The notes under the pieces: generated by a model
Told to the model about the DNA's origin: nothing
Database searches by the model: none
The model's input: the letters and a program-made list of their open reading frames with translations, nothing else
NCBI GenBank assembly: GCA_023091665.1
Contig: JALJCQ010000013.1
Location: 3,756,699 to 3,820,698 of the forward strand
Direction: 5' to 3'
Source of the DNA: Pythium myriotylum
Lineage: Eukaryota; Oomycota; Peronosporomycetes; Pythiales; Pythiaceae
Length of the DNA: 64,000 nucleotides
Shown here: positions 31,101 to 38,665 of the stretch, one piece after another
How positions within the stretch are numbered: the first letter of the stretch is position 1
How the letters are laid out: each line of letters opens with the position of its first letter
Translations under genes and position numbers: made by a program

Positions 31101-32092
31101 TCCGTCTCGCTCGGACACTTGCCGCCGTTGCTTGCCGGGGTCTTGATGCCCAGCACGCGAGTCCTGTAGTACTTGCCCGAGCTGTCGGGAGCACACCCGG
31201 ACCAGGATCCAGGGTCTTCTTCGATCGGGTAGACCACACAGTCGACGGCCGGGGGTGGCGTGGTCGGCGTTGGCGTGGTCGGGGTTGGCGTGGTCGGCGT
31301 TGGCGTGGTTGGTGCCGGGGTCGTTGGTGCCGGGGTCGTTGGCGCCGGGGTCGTTGGTGTTGGCGTCACCGTTGGCGGCGCAGTTGTTGGCGGCGCAGTT
31401 GTTGGTGGAGCCGTCGTTGGCGGCGCGGTCGTTGGCGCGGTGGTCACTGGCGCTGCCGTCGTTGGCGGGGCCGTGGTCGGTGGGGCGGTCGTCGGCGTCG
31501 TCGTGGGCTCTGGCGGATCCGGCGGAATCTCGCCCGTCTTAATAATACCACCGGCGCAGAAGGAGAGCTCCGTGGGCGAGACTTCCTTCCTGTACCACTT
31601 ATACGAGGTGGACGTGACGACCTTGTCGTGGAGTCCGGAGCCGGGCGCCTCGGGGTCTTCATCGAAGACCGTCGAGACGATCACATCGTCGCCGTCAAAG
31701 TCCCAGTGGGGGCACAAGTTGTCGAACGGTGCGAGCGTCGTGGGCGCCGGCGTGGGCTTGAGCGTCGAGGGCGCTGGTGTTGGCGTGGGTTTGTTGGCGC
31801 AGCCCACGGACGGGAAGACGCAGCCCCACGTCTGGCCGTTCACGATCTCGCACACCGCGTCCTCTTTCGCCACGCACGCCTGGCCGTTGAACGACGCCAA
31901 GTACGGATGGCACGACTCGAGCGCCGCGTCGCCCTTGAGCGGACAGGCCTTGCCGGCGGGCGAAGCGCCAGCGCCCGAGCAAATGGCGCCGCGCGAGGCC
32001 GGGACGTCGTAGGTGGCGTCGCGACAGACGCTCACGGGCGTGGCCGAGGCGCGCGCGGCCGCGAGCAGCAGCAGCGTCGCGACGAGGCGCAT
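28121..32092 (-). CDS. Secreted adhesin-like protein: 15 TSP1-like repeats and two PAN/Apple-like domains
   Basis: A single exon of 1323 codons. MRLVATLLLLAAARASA is a signal peptide. Next comes an eight-Cys module (about 20-105, CRDATYDVPASRGAICSG to SVGCAN) shared with the next two genes, then a Thr/Pro linker, a small WDFDGDDV module and a second Thr/Pro-rich linker. Fifteen tandem repeats of about 58 residues follow, each with four Cys and the core RVLGIKT..YGG.CP. The Cys spacing and GG-x-CP resemble thrombospondin type-1 repeats, but the canonical Trp residues are mostly lost. Two Cys-rich PAN/Apple-like domains end the protein. Phytophthora ventral-vesicle protein Vsv1 is a multi-TSR zoospore adhesin, so an adhesive role is a reasonable inference. 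Frame upstream of 32092 is open but lacks a signal peptide. A GA microsatellite lies just 5' of the start. Confidence 0.82.
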   Translation of the reverse strand: MRLVATLLLLAAARASATPVSVCRDATYDVPASRGAICSGAGASPAGKACPLKGDAALESCHPYLASFNGQACVAKEDAVCEIVNGQTWGCVFPSVGCANKPTPTPAPSTLKPTPAPTTLAPFDNLCPHWDFDGDDVIVSTVFDEDPEAPGSGLHDKVVTSTSYKWYRKEVSPTELSFCAGGIIKTGEIPPDPPEPTTTPTTAPPTTAPPTTAAPVTTAPTTAPPTTAPPTTAPPTTAPPTVTPTPTTPAPTTPAPTTPAPTTPTPTTPTPTTPTPTTPPPAVDCVVYPIEEDPGSWSGCAPDSSGKYYRTRVLGIKTPASNGGKCPSETDPSRALKELCNPLDCVINSKDEETSPYSDCAPDSSGFWYKARVLGIKTPASNGGKCPDVTDLSRIDRVQCTPVDCVVKTKEEDTGAYGDCADDGTGVWYKSRVLGIKTEAKYGGKCPTPAERVDRLKCDAVDCVINSKAEDTGAYSDCANDGTNKWFKTRVLGIKTQAKFGGKCPSETDPSRVDSVRCEPVDCVINSKEEDKTPFSDCTNNGAGVWYRTRVLGIKTAAQYGGNCPSESDPKRIDSIKCDPVNCVINSKEEDKGAYSDCKDNGSNVWFRSRVLGIKTLAQYGGTCPGENDPVRIDTVKCDPIDCVVKTVGDDSGDYSTCFLDVASGKYIKTKVLGIKEEAKYGGKCPSEAERTVSASCPAVDCVVNTPEEEKSPYGDCKDNGSNVWYKSRVLGIKKQAENGGQCPPPEQRMDSVLCDAVACVVKTPEEETGEFGDCTDDGTNKWYKSRVLGIKVDAKYGGSCPAPADRMQKVLCDPINCVINSKEEDKGPFGDCTKEDYGKNYYKSRVLGIKTQAKYGGTCPDENDPARQDRVLCPAENCVVKTEEEDDGSFGECADNGSGTWFQYKVLGIKTDAKYGGDCPSEKERTVQKVCKAVDCVVFTEDEDKNPLSPCTDLGNNTFYQTKVLGIKTGAIYGGKCPSEADRTVKKLCPAVDCVVKTVEEETSPYGNCTAEDYSNTYYQSRVLGIKVQPEYGGKACPPEWERIDKKLCPGVDCVVNTPEEDKTPYGDCQPESPGSSKWFKSRVLGIKTQPQYGGKACPSEKERTDKVLCPAVDCVVYKPEEDPGSFSNCTSTDGGKTYYKSKVLGIKTPAQNGGKCPSEADRTYKVLCPSQCGATTKGYYKGNEIKSIEGLELAACCDACAKTGGCVGYSFKQKTGYQGWSSTECSLKWKLEDFHRDSDYLSASVTSPKPSLCTYSDDSARFSWKWINIKSVWTSDLDECCTACKATRGCVSFTVFAGVCDLKSEKGDEIWVPFSRSGLVR

Positions 32093-32957
32093 GCTCGAGA
32101 GAGAGAGAGAGAGAGGGGTCGAGAGAGAGAGAGAAGGAATGAGCTCACGAGGAGCTCCACCCAAAGAGGCCGGCGAGGCCCGCGGTCTCCATATCACACA
32201 TGACCGAGGCGGCTCATCTGGGCCGTCAATCCAGCATCCGGGGTTGCATCCAGAAGGAGATGGGGACCAATCGCGGAAAAGTTGTTCTCTCAGTGGATTT
32301 GGACGGCGCGTTGGAGCGCAGAGGGAAACCCGGTGGTATTCGGGGCGGATAGCTGGCAAGGTACTGATGTAAGGTGATGGAAAGTAACGGCCGGTCACGT
32401 TCCATTTGGAATGGAGCTCAGACGGGGTAGGGGTCGCGAGATTTTCAGTCATGTGATATGCACAAAACACGTGAAATCTCTCATTGTGGTCAGTAATGCC
32501 AAAACGTGACTAAAATGATTACCAATAAGCTGGTAATTTTAGTACATTTACTCTCGTTTTGGCATGGACGTGCGCAATTTCAACTGGACCCAGGAATCAA
32601 GTCTGGGTGCGTTCCCTCCCCATCTGGGTACACTGGCGACTCTTCCGTGACAGCGGCCGCGACCTCTCAGGGCGATTAGTCATTCGCAGTGTATCGAATC
32701 TCATAGCGACCTTTCAGCACTCGACTAAACCAACACTCTATTCGTTTCCACAGGGTATGCGAAACCACCAGTCGCTCTGTTCACAGGGAACATCCCCTCA
32801 CACTTTCCAACGTTTCCACAATCGCCAATTTTTCCACGCGCCCTCCCTTCTCCGGACGCCGGACGTGCGCGTCCAGAAGAAAGTGGCCAATATCCATGCA
32901 TCACCAGAATGTGGATATATTGGATCTGTTGGATTCCCAATGGACCTCCTGAGCAGC
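32093..32957. other. Spacer between the two TSR-like genes
   Basis: This 865-bp region upstream of one minus-strand adhesin gene and downstream of the next contains GA repeats at 32097-32131 next to the start codon. No gene was recognised. Confidence 0.55.
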
Positions 32958-35900
32958 TCACCCCGCGTACGTGCCAACTCTCGTCGCCGACACGTACGAG
33001 GCGTCGGCGGTGAACGTGCCGAGCCGCGACTTGACGCTGCACTCGCTCGGGCGCGTCGTCACCGCGTACGTGACGGCGTTCTTGAGCGTGTAGCCCACGC
33101 AGCCGCTCGTCTGCACGCAGAGGTTGCAGCACGCGGCCTTGTCGAGGCCCTGCACCATGCGGATCTCCGTGCCGTCGTAGCGACCCGACTTGGTCGCGTT
33201 GCACTGGTCCGGACACTGCTGCTTGATCGTGCGGTCGGCCTCGGACGGACAGGCCTTGCCGCCGTACTGCGGCAGCGTCTTGATGCCCAGGACCTTGCTC
33301 TGGTAGTACGTCTTGCCGTTGTCCGAGGACGAGCAGGCTCCGAAGGCGCCCGTGTCCTCGGCGGCCGTCTTGACGACACAGTCGACCGGCGTGCAGAGCA
33401 CCTTGTCGGTGCGATCCGCCGGTGCCGGACACGCCTTGCCGCCGTACTGCGGCTGGGACTTGATGCCGAGAACCCGCGATTTGTACCAGGACGTGGACCC
33501 GGAGCTCGAGTAGGACGGCTGGCAGTCGCCGTAGGGCGTCTTGTCCTCGGCAGGTGAGTTCACGACGCAGTCAACCGCGGGGCAAATCTCCTTGTACGTA
33601 CGCTCGGCCGGGGAAGGACACTTGCCGCCGTTCTGAGCGTCAGTCTTGATGCCCAGGACCTTGGATTTGTAGTACGTCTTGCCACCGTCCGTTGATGTGC
33701 AGTTGCTGAACGGACCCGTGTCTTCCGCTGCTGTCTTCACCACGCAGTCGACTGGATTACAGAGTACCTTATCAGTACGGTCAGCCGCAGATGGACATGC
33801 CTTGCCGCCGTATTCCGGCTGCGTCTTGATACCGAGAACCCGAGACTTGTACCAGGAGCTCGAGCCCGAGCTCGAGTACGACGGCTGGCAGTCGCCGTAC
33901 GGTGTCTGATCTTCAGCGGGAGTGTTGACCACACAGTCGACGGCAGGGCAGAGCTTCTTGATCGTGCGGTCAGCCTCCGACGGACAATCTCCACCAAACT
34001 GCGCTGGTATCTTAATGCCGAGCACCTTGGTCTGGTACCACGTGCCGTTGCCGCTATCCGAGCAGGAGCCGAACGGGTTCGTGTCCTCACTCGGAGTGAA
34101 GACGACACACGCGAGAGGATTGCACCGGACCTGGTAGGTGCGGTCAGCTTCCGACGGACATTTGCCACCGTACTTGGCATCTGTCTTGATACCCAGCACC
34201 TTGCTCTGGTAGTACGTCTTGCCACCGTCCGTTGATGTGCAGTTGTTGAACGGACCTGAGTCTTCGTCTGCTGTCTTCACCACGCAGTCGACCGGTGTGC
34301 ACAGCACTTTGTCAGTGCGTTCAGCCTCCGACGGACATGCTTTACCGCCGTACTGCGGCTGCGTCTTGATACCGAGAACCCGAGACTTGTACCAGGAGCC
34401 CGAGCTCGAGTAGGAAGGCTGACAGTCACCGTACGGCGACTCGTCCTCAGCGGGTGTGTTGACCACGCAGTCAACAGCAGGGCAGAGCTTCTTGACTGTG
34501 CGCTCGGCCGGTGTCGGGCAATCTCCACCGTACTGCGCCGGCGTCTTAATGTCGAGGACCTTGGTTTGATACCACGTGTTGTTACCGAAGTCTGTACATT
34601 GTCCGAACTCGCCCTTGTCTTCGTCTTCCGTGTTGACGACGCAGGCAATCTTCTCGCACACAACTTCGATCGTGCGATTTCTCTCCGATGGGCACGATCC
34701 GCCGTACAGAGCATCGGTCTTAATGCCGAGCACCTTGGTTTTCTTCCAGACGCCATCCCCTGTGTCGGTGCATGCGGTGAAGTTGCCCGTATCCTCGTCT
34801 TCAGTCTTCACCACGCAGTCGACTGCTGGACACAGCACGCTGTCTTGGCGAGACGGATCTGTTTCGTCGGGGCACGTCCCACCGTACTGAGCGGGTGTCT
34901 TGATGCCCAACACTCGCGTCTTGTAGTACGTCGCGCTGTACCCTTGCGCCTCACACTCGCTGTACGGGCCTTTGTCCTCTTCCTTGGAGTTGATCACACA
35001 ATTAACGGCATCACACTTGACCTTCTGCGTTCGGTCCGAGGCTGCAGGACACGAGCCGCCGTACTGCTCCGGGGTCTTGATTTCAAGCACTCGGTACTTG
35101 TACCAGGTGTTGGTGCCGTCGTCCGTGCAGTTACCGAACGGACCTGTTTCTTCATCTGGAGTGTTAACCACGCAAGGTACCGCAGTACACAACACTTTGT
35201 CGATGCGTTGGTCTGCCGACGGGCAAAGGCCACCGTTCTTGGCCGGCTCCTTGATTCCCAAGACTCGAGACTTGTACCACACGTTCGTGCCATCGTCTGT
35301 ACAGTTGCCGTACGGGCCCTTGTCTTCGTCTGGGGTGTTCACAACGCAATCGACTGCAGCACACGGTGCGGACACAGTGCGATCTGCCTCCGATGGGCAC
35401 TTGCCACCGTATTGCTCCGGGGTCTTGATGCCGAGCACCTTGGTCTTGACGTACGTCCCCGACGTCGTATTCTGATAGCACGTGGTATAGTCACCCGTGT
35501 CTTCGGCCACTGTGTTGACCACGCAGTCGATCGGATCACACTTTACGCTATCGATACGAGACGGATCCTTTTCGTCCGGGCACGTGCCGCCGTACTGCGC
35601 CAGAGTCTTGATTCCAAGCACTCGAGACCGGTACCAGACGTTCGAGCCATTGTCCGTGCAGTTTCCGTAAGCTCCCTTGTCTTCTTCTTTTGTGTTGATC
35701 ACGCAGTTAATCGGCTCGCACTTGACACTGTCGACACGCTGAGGGTCTGACTCGCTCGGGCACGTTCCTCCGTACTGGGCCGGAGTCTTGATGCCGAGCA
35801 CGCGCGAGCGGTACCACACGCCTGCGCCGTTACTGGTACAGTCACCGAATGGCGTCTCGTCCTCTTCTTTGGTGTTAATGACACAGTTGATAGGGTCGCA

Positions 35901-37703
35901 CTTGACACTATCAATGCGTGACGGATCTGTGGTGCTAGGGCAAGAACCACCGAACTGAGCCGGCGTCTTGATACTGAGCACACGAGACTTGTACCAGACG
36001 TTCGTGCTGTCGTTGGTGCAGTTTCCGTACGCGCCCGTGTCTTCTGTCTTCGAGTTGACAACGCAATTGATTGGGTCGCACTTGACGCTGTCCACGCGCG
36101 TTGGATCTGACTCACTAGGACACGTGCCACCGTTCGTCGCTGGCGTCTTGATTCCAAGAACACGAGACCTGTACCAGGTGTTGGTGCCATCGTCTGTGCA
36201 GTTACCGTAGGCACCCGTGTCCTCGGTCTTGGAGTTGATGACACAGTTCACAGCATCACACTTGACGCGATCCAGTCGAGTCGGATCTGTGGCGCTCGGA
36301 CACGAACCGCCGTATTGCGCCTGTGTCTTGATTCCCAGCACACGAGACTTGTACCACACGCCCGTACCATCATCAGTGCAGTTACCGTACGCGCCGGTGT
36401 CCTCCTCCTTGGTCTTGACCACGCAATCCACAGGTGTACACTGAACACGGTCAAGGCGAGACTTGTCCGAGGTGTCAGGACAGGTCCCGCCATTGGAAGC
36501 TGGGGTCTTGATGCCGAGCACACGAGATTTGTACCACTTGTTGGTGCCGTCGTCCGTGCAATCTGAGTACGGGCTCGTCTCCTCGTCCTTCGAGTTGATC
36601 ACGCAGTCCAACGGGTTGCACAGCTCTTTCAGTGCACGCGACGGGTCCGTCTCGCTCGGACACTTGCCGCCGTTGCTTGCCGGGGTCTTGATGCCCAGCA
36701 CGCGAGTCCTGTAGTACTTGCCCGAGCTGTCGGGAGCACACCCGGACCAGGATCCAGGGTCTTCTTCGATCGGGTAGACCACACAGTCGACGGCCGGGGG
36801 TGGCGTGGTCGGCGTTGGCGTGGTCGGCGTTGGCGTAGTCGGGGTTGGCGTGGTTGGTGCCGGCGTAGTTGGCGCCGGGGTGGTTGGTGCCGGAGTCGTT
36901 GGCGCCGGGGTGGTTGGCGTCGATGTAGTTGGCGCCGGTGTAGTTGGCGTCGATGTGGTTGGCACCGGGGTCACTGTGGGTGGAGCTGTCGTCACTGGGG
37001 TGGTCGTTGGGGGAGCCGTTGTTACTGGGGTGGCTGTCGTGGGGGTGGTCGTTGGCGGAGCCGAGGTGACTGGAGCCGCCGTCGTTGGGGCTGACGTAAC
37101 TGGCGACTTCGTTGGCGGGGCCGTGGTCGTGGGTGGAGCCGTCGTTGGCGTGGGCTTCTGGTTACAGGCGTACAGATCAGCTACGGGCGTCTCTTGCTGG
37201 AACCACGTGACCGACACAGTCTTGACAACGTCATGCAGCGCTGAGCCGGGCGCCTCCGGATCTTGATCGAAAACCGTCGAGGCTACGACGTCGTCGCCGT
37301 CGAAGTTCCACGTCGGGCACTTGGAGTCAAACGTCTCAACGGCGATGGTTGGTGTTGTTGTTGGCGTGGCCGTGGCCGTTGGCGTTGGCGTCGTTGGTTT
37401 GGCGTTGGCGCAGCCTGCAGATGGGAAGACGCAGCCCCACGTCTGGCCGTTCACGATCTCGCACACCGCGTCCTCTTTCGCCACGCACGCCTGGCCGTTG
37501 AACGACGCCAAGTACGGATGGCACGACTCGAGCGCCGCGTCGCCCTTGAGCGGACAGGCCTTGCCGGCGGGCGAAGCGCCAGCACCAGAGCAAATGGCGC
37601 CGCGCGAGGCCGGGACGTCGTAGGTGGCGTCGCGACAGACGCTCACGGGCGTGGCCGAGACGCGTGCGGCCGCGAGCAGCAGCAGCGTCACGGTGAGACG
37701 CAT
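32958..37703 (-). CDS. Secreted adhesin-like protein: 20 TSP1-like repeats and one PAN/Apple-like domain
   Basis: A single exon of 1581 codons, paralogous to the gene at 28121-32092. The signal peptide MRLTVTLLLLAAARVSA is followed by the same eight-Cys module, a Thr/Pro linker, the WNFDGDDV module and a long PTTPAPTTP stalk. I count 20 four-Cys repeats with core RVLGIKT..YGG.CP, then one terminal PAN/Apple-like domain beginning near QCNATKSGRYDG. N-x-T/S sequons recur in many repeats (for example GNCTDDG), so N-glycosylation is likely in addition to O-glycosylation of the stalk. The protein is expected to be secreted or wall-associated. The repeat number differs from the neighbour (20 versus 15), implying expansion by unequal exchange or conversion. 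The ATG at 37703 is chosen because the signal peptide starts there. Confidence 0.82.
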   Translation of the reverse strand: MRLTVTLLLLAAARVSATPVSVCRDATYDVPASRGAICSGAGASPAGKACPLKGDAALESCHPYLASFNGQACVAKEDAVCEIVNGQTWGCVFPSAGCANAKPTTPTPTATATPTTTPTIAVETFDSKCPTWNFDGDDVVASTVFDQDPEAPGSALHDVVKTVSVTWFQQETPVADLYACNQKPTPTTAPPTTTAPPTKSPVTSAPTTAAPVTSAPPTTTPTTATPVTTAPPTTTPVTTAPPTVTPVPTTSTPTTPAPTTSTPTTPAPTTPAPTTPAPTTPAPTTPTPTTPTPTTPTPTTPPPAVDCVVYPIEEDPGSWSGCAPDSSGKYYRTRVLGIKTPASNGGKCPSETDPSRALKELCNPLDCVINSKDEETSPYSDCTDDGTNKWYKSRVLGIKTPASNGGTCPDTSDKSRLDRVQCTPVDCVVKTKEEDTGAYGNCTDDGTGVWYKSRVLGIKTQAQYGGSCPSATDPTRLDRVKCDAVNCVINSKTEDTGAYGNCTDDGTNTWYRSRVLGIKTPATNGGTCPSESDPTRVDSVKCDPINCVVNSKTEDTGAYGNCTNDSTNVWYKSRVLSIKTPAQFGGSCPSTTDPSRIDSVKCDPINCVINTKEEDETPFGDCTSNGAGVWYRSRVLGIKTPAQYGGTCPSESDPQRVDSVKCEPINCVINTKEEDKGAYGNCTDNGSNVWYRSRVLGIKTLAQYGGTCPDEKDPSRIDSVKCDPIDCVVNTVAEDTGDYTTCYQNTTSGTYVKTKVLGIKTPEQYGGKCPSEADRTVSAPCAAVDCVVNTPDEDKGPYGNCTDDGTNVWYKSRVLGIKEPAKNGGLCPSADQRIDKVLCTAVPCVVNTPDEETGPFGNCTDDGTNTWYKYRVLEIKTPEQYGGSCPAASDRTQKVKCDAVNCVINSKEEDKGPYSECEAQGYSATYYKTRVLGIKTPAQYGGTCPDETDPSRQDSVLCPAVDCVVKTEDEDTGNFTACTDTGDGVWKKTKVLGIKTDALYGGSCPSERNRTIEVVCEKIACVVNTEDEDKGEFGQCTDFGNNTWYQTKVLDIKTPAQYGGDCPTPAERTVKKLCPAVDCVVNTPAEDESPYGDCQPSYSSSGSWYKSRVLGIKTQPQYGGKACPSEAERTDKVLCTPVDCVVKTADEDSGPFNNCTSTDGGKTYYQSKVLGIKTDAKYGGKCPSEADRTYQVRCNPLACVVFTPSEDTNPFGSCSDSGNGTWYQTKVLGIKIPAQFGGDCPSEADRTIKKLCPAVDCVVNTPAEDQTPYGDCQPSYSSSGSSSWYKSRVLGIKTQPEYGGKACPSAADRTDKVLCNPVDCVVKTAAEDTGPFSNCTSTDGGKTYYKSKVLGIKTDAQNGGKCPSPAERTYKEICPAVDCVVNSPAEDKTPYGDCQPSYSSSGSTSWYKSRVLGIKSQPQYGGKACPAPADRTDKVLCTPVDCVVKTAAEDTGAFGACSSSDNGKTYYQSKVLGIKTLPQYGGKACPSEADRTIKQQCPDQCNATKSGRYDGTEIRMVQGLDKAACCNLCVQTSGCVGYTLKNAVTYAVTTRPSECSVKSRLGTFTADASYVSATRVGTYAG

Positions 37704-38665
37704 GGTTCTCAGCGTCGGGAAGCAATCGCAGAATGGAGAGCGAGGGCTCGTGGGGGCAGGCGAGGGGCCTCGCAGTCGCTTTTGAACCCAAGCGTTGGGT
37801 TCAGTCTCGATCGCTGGCCCAGGTCGCGACAGGAGCATCCACTAGTGCTGATCTCATCACCATAGCTTGCTTATCTCAGTATAGCTGGGTTCAACTCGAG
37901 TGATGTTGGCGCGGGTCGGATTCGCCGTGGTGTCCGTTCATGGCCAACTCAAAGGCGGCCAGCGGAGGCGCATTCTTTCGTGCTTGCAGGGTTCTCTCTT
38001 CAAGTCCATGCGGCAGCATGTAAGAGTGTCGGGGAAGTACAAGTACGTCGCGTCAGTACATTTATTACCTACTGGAATATGCGGACATTGTTAGTAAGAA
38101 GCTGCTGATTAGCAACTGGGAGGGATGTCCTGATAACACAAACATCCTAGAAACGGGAAGCGCACCAGGAGCGCCCACCCGACGCCCACAGCTCTGTTGA
38201 ATCGGCTCTCCCTAGTCTTTCGCAGAGCCGAATACTGTATGCCGAAGTTTTTGCCGACGGTCGCCAGGAAGTTTTGATCGGCGACCGTCCATGTAGGAAC
38301 TCAGTAAAGTGGTACGAATTATAACAGATTCATTCGGACGTTGGGTTCATTTTCACTGGGCAGACAATCGCGATCAGGACATCCGAGACAGTTGGCGTTT
38401 GCTGCGTTGGCTCAGTTGGGTGCGTTCTTGCAGGTCGATTCAGTGTCAGAGTACTCTCTCCTCGCGAATACACAAAGGGAGTGGCCACTGCTCTATTCGA
38501 CCTCGGGGTCTTTTTGGATCTGGGAGGTTGAAACGGAACGCGTCAAGTTCAACAATTGAGATGAGGAAATTTTCATTAGCGAGTGATCCAAAGGGAAGAC
38601 AAGTGCAGTTGCAGAGGCTTTGAAGATGGATGAAACGGATCACTCTTCGTTCGGAGCAGTCGCTC
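37704..38665. other. Spacer upstream of the 20-repeat adhesin gene
   Basis: These 962 bp between two same-strand surface-protein genes hold no ORF with a recognisable domain. The promoter of the gene at 32958-37703 must lie at its left part. Confidence 0.55.
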
